Numbered from the stretch's first letter, positions 1 to 9,172 are shown. The stretch is DNA of 64,000 nucleotides from Legionella wadsworthii DSM 21896 = ATCC 33877 (GCF_000701265.1 NZ_KL370759.1:965631-1029630); one strand, 5' to 3'. Notes: a model not told the origin generated them from the sequence alone. Translations and numbers: made by a program.

Positions 1-11
1 CAGAAATAACC

Positions 12-533
12 ATGATTAGAAATATGGGAAATTTTTATTGTGGCTTGCACATGCATGATGTACGTGCCATTCATATATTGACTGTTCCTGGAAAAATTCT
101 CAGCAAGTGGACAAGCATTGATACTCCTTTACATGATGTCACCTTTATAAACCCTGATTACAAACAAAGAGTTTGTGCTATTAAAGTAGGTTTTGCAGAG
201 AATGATAATTTTCTTGATGAGGAGTACGAAATAGTAAACCAACGGAATCGGGATATGAAGCTTATCCCTGAGGATGCTCGGATCATTACAATACACGAAG
301 CTAAATATATAGCAAAATCTGGATTGTTAGAATCACTTAATGATATGTACGAAATTGACGAAACTTTGGTTTTATCTCATGTCTCAAGCAATATTCCAGT
401 GAATGACATCAAGGCGCTTGTGGAATATATCAGGAAAACAGTTGAATCCTTGCCCAATCTCAAGAAGAAAGAATCCCGGATAGAGGAACTTACTGAGTTA
501 GAACCAGAAGGAGATGGGCCAACAAAAAATTAG
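12..533 (+). CDS. hypothetical protein, possibly 5'-truncated
   Basis: I do not recognise this 173-residue protein. It has no signal peptide and no membrane segment. The N-terminal two thirds look globular, and the C-terminus is strongly charged, with a lysine patch followed by the acidic run EELTELEPE. The frame stays open to the left edge of the window, so the true start may lie upstream; the ATG used is simply the first one available. A glutamate-rich C-terminus is seen in many Dot/Icm-secreted Legionella proteins, but that is weak evidence. It is followed by a convergent small membrane protein. Confidence 0.55.
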   Translation: MIRNMGNFYCGLHMHDVRAIHILTVPGKILSKWTSIDTPLHDVTFINPDYKQRVCAIKVGFAENDNFLDEEYEIVNQRNRDMKLIPEDARIITIHEAKYIAKSGLLESLNDMYEIDETLVLSHVSSNIPVNDIKALVEYIRKTVESLPNLKKKESRIEELTELEPEGDGPTKN

Positions 534-566
534 AATTTTATAGAGTGATGCAGGGATTCCTCCATA

Positions 567-758
567 TTATTTTTTACGTATCCTTTGTAACCAATTTTTT
601 AATTCCGGCCAAAAAGCAATGATACTTATAAAAAGAGTAAATAAAACAACAGCAATGACCATCTGAACAATTGGAAAATTAAGTTCATCACGAGCTACAA
701 ACCAGCTCGCTATCGATCCGGAAATAACCAGAAGTAATCTTAAAAGCCATTGCAGCAT
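567..758 (-). CDS. small two-helix membrane protein, unknown function
   Basis: This 63-residue protein has two predicted membrane helices, roughly residues 5-21 and 30-50, separated by a short charged turn, and a basic tail (LQRIRKK). A GGAG ribosome-binding site lies about 8 bases before the ATG. It follows ackA by about 20 bases on the same strand and may be the last gene of the Pta-AckA operon. No family is recognised. Confidence 0.5.
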   Translation of the reverse strand: MLQWLLRLLLVISGSIASWFVARDELNFPIVQMVIAVVLFTLFISIIAFWPELKNWLQRIRKK

Positions 759-777
759 CCATCATTCTCCAGATAAT

Positions 778-1950
778 TTATCTATCCAAAACTACTTTTA
801 AAGTATGTTTAGCAATCATGTATCCTTCATTAGTTGGTATCACCCCGACATAAATTTTGCTATGTGATTGGCTGATTTTTGCTGAATTTCTTGCATTGGC
901 ACTTTCGTCTAATACAACGCCTAACCAATCAAGGCGATCACATATTTTCTTTCTAACCGGTACAGAATGCTCACCGATTCCTGCTGTAAAAATAATAGCA
1001 TCACATCCATGTAAACTACTGGTTAAAGCACAAATTTCCCGTGCTGCTCTATAACAAAATAAATCCACTGCCTCTATGGCATTGATGTCTTTACTGGACT
1101 GAAGTTCGCGCATGTCACTGCTCATTCCGGATACACCCAGGAGCCCTGATTTTTTATATAAAAGATCACTTAACTCGTTTACTGAGTATTTCTTTTCTTG
1201 TAACAAATATAAAATAATCCCTGGATCAATAGAACCGCATCGAGTGCCCATCATTAAGCCATCTAAAGCCGTAAACCCCATCGATGTTGCAATGCTTTTA
1301 CCCTGCTTCATGGCACATAGGCTTGCTCCATTGCCAAGATGTGCAACAATTACTTTTTTATCTTTAATAGGAGGAGGTAATACAGAAGCGATATATTCAT
1401 AGGAAATGCCATGGAATCCATAGCGAAGGATACCATCTTCGGTCAAATCTCTAGGTAAGGCAAAAAGGGTTGCAATTTTATCCTGAGTTCGGTGAAAAGA
1501 GGTATCGAAACATGCGACTTGAGGTAATTGAGGGTATAATTTTAAAATACTTTTGATGAAAGCTAAATTATAGGATTGATGAAGTGGCGCTAAAGTATTT
1601 AAAGAAGTAAGTTTTCTAATAGAATCCTTATCTATTAGAATAGGACTGTCATAAAAACATCCTCCATGCACTACTCGATGCCCAACAGCCAGTAAATGAA
1701 AGTTTACCGGCAAATTTTCCATCCAGGAAAATAAATAATTTAAACCTGCCTCATAGTCTTTTTCTGTTATGATTTCTTTGGTAATGAGTTCGTTTTTTTC
1801 ATTAAAAATTGTAATTTGCAATTTTTCCGAAAGATATTCAATTTCGCCATGGTATATTAAAGTGAGAGATAAGTTATAAAGGCTGAATTTAATACTGGAT
1901 GACCCTGCATTAATAATTAGAATCGACTCATTAGCTTGATTTTTGTTCAT
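778..1950 (-). CDS. ackA: acetate/propionate kinase
   Basis: Interconverts acetyl phosphate plus ADP with acetate plus ATP, giving substrate-level ATP from acyl-CoA. Family signatures are present: NAGSSS at residues 14-19, HRVVHGG at 91-97, DTSFHRT at 149-155 and a later AHLGNGAS nucleotide-binding segment. At 390 residues it is near the usual 395-400. Its ATG overlaps the stop of the upstream MaoC-Pta fusion by four bases (ATGA), so the two enzymes are translationally coupled and probably form one acyl-CoA to acyl phosphate to ATP route. Propionate or butyrate could be alternative substrates, given the hybrid partner. Confidence 0.93.
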   Translation of the reverse strand: MNKNQANESILIINAGSSSIKFSLYNLSLTLIYHGEIEYLSEKLQITIFNEKNELITKEIITEKDYEAGLNYLFSWMENLPVNFHLLAVGHRVVHGGCFYDSPILIDKDSIRKLTSLNTLAPLHQSYNLAFIKSILKLYPQLPQVACFDTSFHRTQDKIATLFALPRDLTEDGILRYGFHGISYEYIASVLPPPIKDKKVIVAHLGNGASLCAMKQGKSIATSMGFTALDGLMMGTRCGSIDPGIILYLLQEKKYSVNELSDLLYKKSGLLGVSGMSSDMRELQSSKDINAIEAVDLFCYRAAREICALTSSLHGCDAIIFTAGIGEHSVPVRKKICDRLDWLGVVLDESANARNSAKISQSHSKIYVGVIPTNEGYMIAKHTLKVVLDR

Positions 1951-3335
1951 TGTTTTTTTCTACGTGCATACAATAAAGCCATGACACTGGATGCTTTTCG
2001 AGATAACTCATCACTACCTCGACTTGTAAGAATGATCGGGACATGGGCCCCTAAAACCATTCCTGCAGCTTCAATCCCTGATAAATAAGTCATCTGTTTA
2101 TACAGCATATTACCCGATTCAACATCCGGAACCACCAAAATGTCTGCATCTCCAGCAACAGGAGAAAAAATTCCCTTTTCCCGTGCTGAGTCTAAAGATA
2201 CTGCATTATCAAATGCTAAAGGTCCATCTAAGATTCCTCCTGTAATCTGTCCTCTCTCTGCCATTTTGCACAGAGCTGTGGCATCAAGAGTTGATGGAAT
2301 TTTTTCATTAACAGTTTCTATTGCGGAAAGAATCGCAACTTTGGGGGTACCTAATTCCAGCGCTTGGAAAAGATCAATGGCATTTTGGACAATATCGCAT
2401 TTATCTCTAAGTGTGGGAAAAAGGTTAATTGCCGCATCTGTTAAAAAGATTGGCTTATGGTAATTAGGTACCTCAAGAGAAAACACATGACTCATCCTCC
2501 GTCCCGTACGCAGACCACTTTCTCTTGCCACAATAGGTTTCATTAATTCTTCTGTATGAAGCTTACCTTTCATAATTGCTTCAACTTTATGACTTGCAGC
2601 CAATTTTACGGCTTTTTCTGCTGCTTCGTCACTATGCTCTGTTGATATCAATTCGTAAGGTGAAATATCAAGATTTGCTGCCTGTGCAGCGCTTAGGATT
2701 TTTTGTCTGGGACCCACCAGAACAGGGATAATTAAACCCTCTTCCGCAGAAGCAATAGCGCCCTTAAGGGATAATACATCCACTGGATGTACTACTGCTG
2801 TTTTAAGGGGTTTTAGAGAGTTTTTTGCGCGAATCAATTGTTGGTACCAATATCCTTGCTTAGGTTTTAATTCTACAGAGGGTAATTCGATACGTTCTCG
2901 CTTAATTTTAGTACTCGGGGCAATTACAGTTGCAAGACCGCTTATCACGGTATCCCCCATCTGATTGACACAGTGACAACGAAGCTCAATAATTTTTTTT
3001 TCGGGGATTTTTTTTATTACTTCAACTGTAACTATGATTGTATCCCCTGGGCTAATTGAATGTTCAAACTTCAGTGTTTGCTCAAGATAAATTGTACCTG
3101 GCCCAGGCAATTGTGTACCTAAAAGCGTGGATAAAAGCGATGCACCCCACATACCATGGGCAATTATTTTATGGAACATGTCATTTTTGGCATATTCTTC
3201 ATCAACGTGCGCAGGATTAACATCTCCCGTCATTACAGCGAAAAGTGCAATATCTTGTTGCGTTAATGTGCGTGTTAAGGTTGCGGATTTACCGATGGTC
3301 AGTTCATCAAAGACTTGATTTTCAATATAACTCAT
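1947..3335 (-). CDS. bifunctional MaoC hydratase-like / phosphate acyltransferase
   Basis: A 462-residue fusion. Residues about 10-140 form a MaoC-type hotdog domain, as in R-specific enoyl-CoA hydratases, with the typical segment GDVNPAHVDEEYA. Residues about 165-460 form a phosphotransacetylase/phosphotransbutyrylase domain that would convert acyl-CoA and phosphate to acyl phosphate. Proteins of this architecture are annotated as bifunctional enoyl-CoA hydratase/phosphate acetyltransferase in several proteobacteria. It overlaps ackA by four bases. Hsp20 lies upstream on the same strand, separated by 86 bases that hold a small GCCCC/GGGGC hairpin. Whether the hydratase domain is active is not shown by sequence alone. 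Confidence 0.9.
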   Translation of the reverse strand: MSYIENQVFDELTIGKSATLTRTLTQQDIALFAVMTGDVNPAHVDEEYAKNDMFHKIIAHGMWGASLLSTLLGTQLPGPGTIYLEQTLKFEHSISPGDTIIVTVEVIKKIPEKKIIELRCHCVNQMGDTVISGLATVIAPSTKIKRERIELPSVELKPKQGYWYQQLIRAKNSLKPLKTAVVHPVDVLSLKGAIASAEEGLIIPVLVGPRQKILSAAQAANLDISPYELISTEHSDEAAEKAVKLAASHKVEAIMKGKLHTEELMKPIVARESGLRTGRRMSHVFSLEVPNYHKPIFLTDAAINLFPTLRDKCDIVQNAIDLFQALELGTPKVAILSAIETVNEKIPSTLDATALCKMAERGQITGGILDGPLAFDNAVSLDSAREKGIFSPVAGDADILVVPDVESGNMLYKQMTYLSGIEAAGMVLGAHVPIILTSRGSDELSRKASSVMALLYARRKKQ

Positions 3336-3421
3336 CTATATACCTTAATAAAGCGGTGTGGTAGAACGCAATAGCGATGTAACCCATGCGAATACTGCCC
3401 CAAAATAGGGGCCAATTTATG

Positions 3422-3916
3422 CTATTTTGCCCTTTCAATTTTTATATCACGAGATTTACCATGTGCCTCTATTTTTTTAGGAAGTTCAATCCAAAGCATT
3501 CCTTTTTTAAATGTAGCTTTGGCCTTATCTACATCAACCGTTGATGGTAAAGACAACGTACGTTCAAATTTACCATAACTAATTTCCCGTGAAATATATT
3601 TTTTCTTTTCATTTTTTGTTGAGATTGATTTTTCACCCGCTATGGTAAGTACATTTCCTGTAAAAGATACACTGATGTCCTTTTCATCCATGCCGGGCAT
3701 TTCAAGTTGAATAGTGTAATGATCTTTATCTTCAACTACATCCATTGAAGGCATGAGACTCAAATTTTCAAATTGTTCCATGCTTTTATTGGAACGAAAA
3801 AGATCATAAAAGTCATGAAACGCTTTATCAACTTCCTGCTGAAGACTAACAAAAGGATTATGTGCAGACTCGATTAAACCTGGGCTTCCTTTTTTCCATT
3901 TTATTAATGTATTCAT
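3422..3916 (-). CDS. Hsp20 family small heat-shock protein
   Basis: A 164-residue ATP-independent chaperone that holds unfolding proteins in the cytoplasm. The alpha-crystallin domain covers roughly residues 55-150, with the typical VELPGM-like segment (QLEMPGMDEKDI) and the GMLWIELPKK strand near the end. Its length is normal. It is divergent from the alcohol dehydrogenase and lies upstream of MaoC-Pta/ackA on the same strand, which suggests a stress or low-oxygen setting for the group. No sigma32-type promoter was recognised. Confidence 0.92.
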   Translation of the reverse strand: MNTLIKWKKGSPGLIESAHNPFVSLQQEVDKAFHDFYDLFRSNKSMEQFENLSLMPSMDVVEDKDHYTIQLEMPGMDEKDISVSFTGNVLTIAGEKSISTKNEKKKYISREISYGKFERTLSLPSTVDVDKAKATFKKGMLWIELPKKIEAHGKSRDIKIERAK

Positions 3917-4072
3917 TTGTCATTGACTCCGTCCAATTTAAATTTAACTCATCCATCAAATACAGTTTGATATACCAAAGTTATTTGTCAAGTCAAAATA
4001 ATATTCCTTTAAATAAGCTACATTTTAATTAATAGGATGTGTGTTTAAGCCAAAGGGAACTAAGGAAATATC

Positions 4073-5074
4073 ATGTATGCAATGGTCATGGAAAAACCAA
4101 AACAGCAATTAATCTACAAAAAAGTAAAAAAACCGCACCCGCAAGACAACGAAGTGCTCATTAAAGTTCATACCTGCGGTATTTGTCGTACTGATTTGCA
4201 TGTCATCGATGCAGAATTAAAAAATCCCAAACTTCCCCTTATTCCTGGCCACCAAATTATCGGTACCATTGAACAAATCGGCTCCGGGGTGACCGGTTTT
4301 GTTTTGGGTCAAAAAGTTGGCGTTCCCTGGCTAGGCGGAAGTTGTGGCATCTGCAAATTTTGTCTTTCCGGCCGAGAAAATCTTTGTGACCATGCTCAGT
4401 TTACAGGCTACAACATTGATGGGGGATTTGCCGAATACTGTGTGGCAAACCATCAATTTTGCTTTCCAATTCCTGAAGGTTATTCTGATGTACAGGCTGC
4501 TCCGCTTTTGTGTGCGGGTTTAATAGGATATCGTGCTCTATTGAAAACGAATCAAGCGAAACACTTAGGTTTATATGGATTTGGTGCAGCAGCACATATC
4601 CTCATTCAAGTGGCGCAAAAACAAGGGAAAACAGTCTATGCGTTTACTCGGCAAGGTGATCAAAAAGCCCAAGAATTTGCTGTTCAATTAGGCGCAACAT
4701 GGGCCGGTGATTCCGAGCAAAAATCCCCCCATCCCCTCGACGCAGCAATTATTTTCGCTCCAGAAGGGAAATTGGTTCCTCTAGCGCTTAGTAATACAAT
4801 AAAAGGTGGCGTTGTCGTTTGTGCTGGAATTCATATGAGCGACATCCCCAGCTTTCCATATCAAATTCTGTGGGGCGAACGAACTCTTTGTTCTGTTGCA
4901 AATCTCACTCGAAATGATGGAGAAGCATTTTTATCCTTAGCTCCCTCGATTCCTGTTAAAACGGAAGTCCATACCTATCCTTTATCTCAAGTCAATATAG
5001 CATTAGATGACTTACGCCATGGACGTTTTACTGGTGCAGCTGTGATTGCCATTGAAACAGAAAACAGCGTTTAA
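4073..5074 (+). CDS. zinc-dependent alcohol dehydrogenase (AdhA-like)
   Basis: A medium-chain, zinc-dependent alcohol/aldehyde dehydrogenase of 333 residues. The catalytic zinc site is visible as CGICRTDLH near residue 36. The GHE motif reads GHQI, a mild substitution. The structural zinc site is the cysteine cluster CGICKFCLSGRENLC near residues 90-105. The Rossmann motif is GLYGFGAAAH near 167. The family reduces acetaldehyde or similar aldehydes with NAD(P)H. It is divergent from Hsp20, opposite the Pta-Ack genes, so it may dispose of reducing equivalents while Pta/Ack makes ATP. A TTGTCA-17-TTTAAA promoter candidate lies at 3985-4013. Confidence 0.9.
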   Translation: MYAMVMEKPKQQLIYKKVKKPHPQDNEVLIKVHTCGICRTDLHVIDAELKNPKLPLIPGHQIIGTIEQIGSGVTGFVLGQKVGVPWLGGSCGICKFCLSGRENLCDHAQFTGYNIDGGFAEYCVANHQFCFPIPEGYSDVQAAPLLCAGLIGYRALLKTNQAKHLGLYGFGAAAHILIQVAQKQGKTVYAFTRQGDQKAQEFAVQLGATWAGDSEQKSPHPLDAAIIFAPEGKLVPLALSNTIKGGVVVCAGIHMSDIPSFPYQILWGERTLCSVANLTRNDGEAFLSLAPSIPVKTEVHTYPLSQVNIALDDLRHGRFTGAAVIAIETENSV

Positions 5075-5265
5075 TTATTCAACATCTAATCCTTTAATTG
5101 CTGGTAGATTTTCCAATCATCTTCACAGCCCTTGGAAACAGGCGGATAAATTTTTATACTTAATATCTTATTTTTTCAATCAAAATGAAGACATTTTTCT
5201 TGATTTGACTTATAAGATTTGGGACTATCCCTTAGCGGGAGTATCTATTTTCAAAAGGGAATATC

Positions 5266-6033
5266 ATGTTGGAACAAGCAATCGTTCGTACACCTTCATT
5301 CAATTTGGTTTTAGGCCTGACATCTACCAGAGAATTTGGTAAACCTGATTATGTTAAAGCGTTGGAACAACACGAGGCTTACATCAAAGCGTTAATGCAT
5401 TGTGGCTTAGAAGTCACAGTTTTACCCCCTGCAGATACTTTCCCTGATTCGTGCTTTGTTGAAGACTCCGCTCTTTTAACCAAACAATTTGCGTTACTGA
5501 CACGTCCCGGGGCTCCATCCAGACAGGGTGAGGTTGAACTGATTGAACCTTGTATTCAACACTTTTATAAAGCACGTACTCATCGAATTGAGTATCCTGG
5601 AACCTTAGAAGCTGGCGATGTTCTGCAAGTAGATGATCATTTTTATATAGGAATATCTGAACGTACTAATAAAAAAGGTGCTGAGCAATTAGCAAACTTG
5701 CTGGCTCAGTTTGGTTATCAAAGTACTTTCATAGAATTAAAAAAATTTCTCCATTTAAAAACAGGTGTTTCCTATCTTGGAGATGGATACTTACTTGTTC
5801 AGGGAGAATTAATTAATCATCCCGCCTTTGAAGCGTATCATCAACTAATTATTGACGAAAGTGAATCTTATGCAGCAAATTGCATTAGGGTAAACCAATT
5901 CATCATTATGGCTCAAGGTTTTCCTCGATCCATTGAAATGGTTAAAGATTCAGGCTTTCATGTCATCACAGTCGATGTCAGTGAATACCGCAAAATTGAT
6001 GGTGGATTAAGCTGTTTGTCATTGAGATTTTAA
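5266..6033 (+). CDS. N(G),N(G)-dimethylarginine dimethylaminohydrolase family
   Basis: A 255-residue member of the guanidino-group-modifying superfamily, best matching dimethylargininase (DDAH), which converts methylated arginines to citrulline and methylamines. Visible marks are DSCFVEDSA near residue 65 with an acidic substrate-contact residue, HLKTGVSYLGDG with the catalytic histidine, and GGLSCLSL at the C-terminus with the catalytic cysteine. An AAGGGA ribosome-binding site precedes the ATG. Its stop overlaps the ATG of the next gene, an APC permease (TAATG), so uptake and hydrolysis are probably coupled. An arginine-deiminase-like activity is the main alternative. Confidence 0.85.
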   Translation: MLEQAIVRTPSFNLVLGLTSTREFGKPDYVKALEQHEAYIKALMHCGLEVTVLPPADTFPDSCFVEDSALLTKQFALLTRPGAPSRQGEVELIEPCIQHFYKARTHRIEYPGTLEAGDVLQVDDHFYIGISERTNKKGAEQLANLLAQFGYQSTFIELKKFLHLKTGVSYLGDGYLLVQGELINHPAFEAYHQLIIDESESYAANCIRVNQFIIMAQGFPRSIEMVKDSGFHVITVDVSEYRKIDGGLSCLSLRF

Positions 6034-7379
6034 TGGGCAAAAAGTTAACTGTTTTTAGTTTAACTTTAATGACTGTGGGCTCTGTGGACAGCATCCGTAA
6101 TTTACCGGCAGCAGCATTAGTGGGAACCGAAATTCTAAGGTATTTTGGTTTGGCTTTTTTTTTCTTTTTATTACCAAGTGCCGTTATTTCAGGATGGTTC
6201 TCCTCTAAATCGTCTGAAGGTATTTATGGTTGGGTAAAAAATAGCTTAGGCAAAAAATCTGGCTTTATTGCCATCTGGTTTCAGTGGATGCAAAATATCC
6301 TCATTTATCCTACTTTCTTCAGCTTCATCGCAGGAGGAATTTTATATTGCATTAATCCCAATTTAATTGAAAATAAGCCTCTTATTTTTTTTATTGTTAA
6401 TGTGCTGATCTGGAGTCTTACGGGCATTAATATAAAAGGGTTTCATTTATCAAAACGCCTTAGTGTTTTTTGTTCTATAGCGGGCTTAATACTCCCTTTC
6501 ATTTTAATCCTCTCCATTGGATTCATTTGGGTCATTTTGCATCCTCACGACTTAAAAATTCTTCCACCCGCGCAACAAGACTCATGGTCATCCCTTACAG
6601 CAATTATTCTTTCTTTTTGCGGAATAGAAATTGCTGGAGTATTTACTCAAGAGAGCAACCCCGGTGCTTTACCTAAAGCAATTGCCTTCTCAGTGTTTAT
6701 TATTTTGATTACCATGCTTTTTGGTTCCTATACTTTAGCGTTATTGGTTTCACCGCAACAATTAAACTTTATCAGCGGCATACCTGAATTGTTTCAAATA
6801 TTTTTTAACCAAATTCAATGTCCCAATTTAAGTATTATTTTTATACTTTTAATTGTAATTGGTTGCATTGGCTGTGCGAACAACTGGCTTATCTCCCCTC
6901 TTAAAGGTCTAATGTTTGCAAGTAATGAAATGGATTGTTCAGGAACGCATTCTTCGACCAAACTACTGGTAATACAAGCTTTTGCTGTGACTCTTATGAG
7001 TACAGTGTTTTTATTATTTAAAAGTATTAATGCCTCCTATTGGTTCATGTTAACGCTTGCCACGCAAATGTATTTATTGATGTATGGTTTCATGTTCACT
7101 GCAGCAATACGCCAAGCATGGCAAGAAAAGGAACGTTTCTATTGGGTAATTATATTATTTTCTATTTTGGGATTCACTGGTGCCACTTTATCCCTTATAG
7201 TAAGCTTCACTCCACCTAATTCAATAAAAGTCAGCTCTTTATGGCAGTATGATTTTTGTATTGCCGGGTGTTTATTGCTGATGGCTACCTCATCTATTTT
7301 ATGGAAAAAAATACTCTATTATCATAAGGTATCACCCCAAAATTTAGTCGTGACGGCATCAACGCAATTCAGGAATTAA
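6033..7379 (+). CDS. APC-superfamily amino acid permease
   Basis: A 448-residue inner-membrane transporter with about 12 hydrophobic segments. The N-terminal SIRNLPAAALVGTE segment is the substrate-binding unwound helix region of glutamate/GABA-antiporter-like APC proteins. The helix-6 region reads SFCGIEIAGVFTQE. The start codon shares a base with the stop of the dimethylargininase gene, so the substrate may be an arginine derivative, citrulline or another cationic amino acid; this is inferred from context only. Confidence 0.85.
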   Translation: MGKKLTVFSLTLMTVGSVDSIRNLPAAALVGTEILRYFGLAFFFFLLPSAVISGWFSSKSSEGIYGWVKNSLGKKSGFIAIWFQWMQNILIYPTFFSFIAGGILYCINPNLIENKPLIFFIVNVLIWSLTGINIKGFHLSKRLSVFCSIAGLILPFILILSIGFIWVILHPHDLKILPPAQQDSWSSLTAIILSFCGIEIAGVFTQESNPGALPKAIAFSVFIILITMLFGSYTLALLVSPQQLNFISGIPELFQIFFNQIQCPNLSIIFILLIVIGCIGCANNWLISPLKGLMFASNEMDCSGTHSSTKLLVIQAFAVTLMSTVFLLFKSINASYWFMLTLATQMYLLMYGFMFTAAIRQAWQEKERFYWVIILFSILGFTGATLSLIVSFTPPNSIKVSSLWQYDFCIAGCLLLMATSSILWKKILYYHKVSPQNLVVTASTQFRN

Positions 7380-7403
7380 CATTTTGATTTAATTAAAAAT
7401 CAC

Positions 7404-7432
7404 TTTACAGAAAGTCTAAAAAAGTTTATAAT
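7404..7432 (+). promoter_or_regulatory. sigma70 promoter of the coiled-coil gene
   Basis: TTTACA at 7404-7409 and a perfect TATAAT at 7427-7432 with a 17-base spacer. This predicts transcription from about 7439, some 24 bases before the GTG start at 7463. Confidence 0.6.
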
Positions 7433-7462
7433 TTGTACAATAAATAAATTCTGGAGCTTTTT

Positions 7463-9124
7463 GTGGCCACTAAATCATCCCCCACCCAACCAGTCCCTAT
7501 TTCTTTGATTTCAAAACATCTTGAGCAATGGTCAGCAACGATAGAAAGAGATAATGATCCCAAAACTACAGATACAAATCCCGATTTATTCGCCAGGTTC
7601 CTCTCCCGTTTTGGTTTAAAAGATGCTTCATTAGTAATCAAGTACCTTACATCAGAAAGTGGCAATAAGACCTTAAACATGATTGCGAAAGAAATCATGG
7701 AAGCAGAGGTAAAAAATAGAAATATTATAAAGTTGTCTGAAGAGGAAAAGCGTCGTCAACAAGGTTTGCTGTTACTTTTTTTATCATTAATTGCCAAAGA
7801 TAAAGCAAAGGCAAAACAAGCCACTGAAATCATCCAGCAGCAAAATGAACAACTCCATGAAGGTAAAACAGAATCGAAAAAAGAAAAACCTATAGTCATG
7901 CAAATGGCGGTTGCTGATAATCAAGCTGAGGAACTTCTAAAACTTGATACTGAAATCAAAAAATTAGAAAGAGAATTAGATGAAGTTGAGGATGAATTAA
8001 CCTCTATTGAAGAAGAAGCAACGGCTATGGAAGAAAGACATGGGCTTATCAGGGACAACCTCGAAGATATTAATATATTGCTTCGATTGCCGATGACCAA
8101 CAATCAACCGGTTCCACACGATCATATTCAGCAACAAGTCCTTGTTTTAACAACACATATGAATACGCTTCGGGCACAGAGTACACCTCAAACTGACATT
8201 GGAACTGAAGACACGAGTTTACAGTCAACGCAATCACGTTTGGACAGACGTATTCGAATGCTGGAAGATAGGATTGGATTTCTTCAATCTCAATTACAAG
8301 ATCCTCCTAAAACGCCAGAACAAATTTACGAAAAATTAATCGAAGATTTAACATCTAAGATAGGCACTACAGAATCAATCGAGGAATATATTCCTTCACC
8401 CACACTAACTGATGAAGAAGACCTAAGATTACAAAGACATGCCTTCTTGCAAGCACTTCAATTTATTAGAAAACAGAAAATTCTTCTTAACTCGGAATGT
8501 CAACCCGTTGAGGACATCGAACAAGCCCACTTTATTATTGATCCAAACCATCAAACACGCTTTCGAAGACATGGGGATTCCTATTTAGTCTTAACTGAAG
8601 ACATGGACATGAATAAAGAGCAGTTGAGCGAACAAGAATGGGAAAAGGCAAAGCAAAACTATTTCCAGTTAAGACCAAAAATTTGTACAGTAAATTCTTT
8701 CTATAAGGAACTGATGAAAGAAGAGTCTGAGGACTTAATGCAAAGAACACAAACCTGCAAAAGAAAAGCGCATAATATTCTTGATCGGATTAACAAAGTT
8801 GAATCACAAAGATCTGAAATGGTGCAGGGAAAAACACCCTTTAGCATGGCACCGAAACCTCAACCGCAAAGCAGTTATTCGTTGATGTTAAAGCGATTAA
8901 TTACTCCTGATGCGCCTGCTCCAAGTACAAAAGATATTAAGGAAATACATCGTGAATTGATAAAAGCAGCTCCGGATAAGAAAAGAGAAATACATGCTTT
9001 ATTCAATGAAATAGAATCCGGTAAACCTATTACGCCGTCATTCTTTAAAAGACTGCACCAGCTTGTTCCACAATTTGCGCCTCAGGTAGAAGAAGATCCA
9101 AAGCGTAAACACAAAAACTGGTAA
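7463..9124 (+). CDS. large coiled-coil protein, candidate secreted effector
   Basis: A 553-residue hydrophilic protein without signal peptide or membrane helix. It starts at GTG, with GGAG about 7 bases upstream. Strong heptad-like charged segments occur near residues 150-205 (acidic and leucine-rich, KLDTEIKKLERELDEVED) and 255-285. A globular C-terminal third ends in a basic tail (KRKHKNW). It is monocistronic, with its own promoter at 7404-7432 and a strong terminator at 9147-9172. Legionella genomes contain many such proteins exported by the Dot/Icm system; that is a guess from architecture. I recognise no enzymatic motif. Confidence 0.7.
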   Translation: MATKSSPTQPVPISLISKHLEQWSATIERDNDPKTTDTNPDLFARFLSRFGLKDASLVIKYLTSESGNKTLNMIAKEIMEAEVKNRNIIKLSEEEKRRQQGLLLLFLSLIAKDKAKAKQATEIIQQQNEQLHEGKTESKKEKPIVMQMAVADNQAEELLKLDTEIKKLERELDEVEDELTSIEEEATAMEERHGLIRDNLEDINILLRLPMTNNQPVPHDHIQQQVLVLTTHMNTLRAQSTPQTDIGTEDTSLQSTQSRLDRRIRMLEDRIGFLQSQLQDPPKTPEQIYEKLIEDLTSKIGTTESIEEYIPSPTLTDEEDLRLQRHAFLQALQFIRKQKILLNSECQPVEDIEQAHFIIDPNHQTRFRRHGDSYLVLTEDMDMNKEQLSEQEWEKAKQNYFQLRPKICTVNSFYKELMKEESEDLMQRTQTCKRKAHNILDRINKVESQRSEMVQGKTPFSMAPKPQPQSSYSLMLKRLITPDAPAPSTKDIKEIHRELIKAAPDKKREIHALFNEIESGKPITPSFFKRLHQLVPQFAPQVEEDPKRKHKNW

Positions 9125-9146
9125 TAGCGAATTCACTATCTGACGT

Positions 9147-9172
9147 AATCCGAGACATATATGTCTCGGATT
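9147..9172 (+). terminator. rho-independent terminator
   Basis: A perfect 26-base palindrome with arms AATCCGAGACATA and TATGTCTCGGATT, followed by TTTATTTAA. It ends the coiled-coil gene 23 bases after its stop and separates it from the leader region of the next gene. Confidence 0.85.

Noticed and set aside
3390..3412. GCCCC/GGGGC hairpin between Hsp20 and MaoC-Pta as a terminator
   Set aside because: Five pairs and no U-tract on the minus strand; insufficient to call an operon boundary.
3966..3981. FNR/ANR-like site TTTGATATACCAAAG between Hsp20 and the alcohol dehydrogenase
   Set aside because: Only the left half fits TTGAT; the right half should be ATCAA. It would suit the low-oxygen idea but is too weak to call.
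5046..5342. Open frame across the gap between the alcohol dehydrogenase and dimethylargininase
   Set aside because: It overlaps both real genes in another frame, with no ribosome-binding site and atypical composition.
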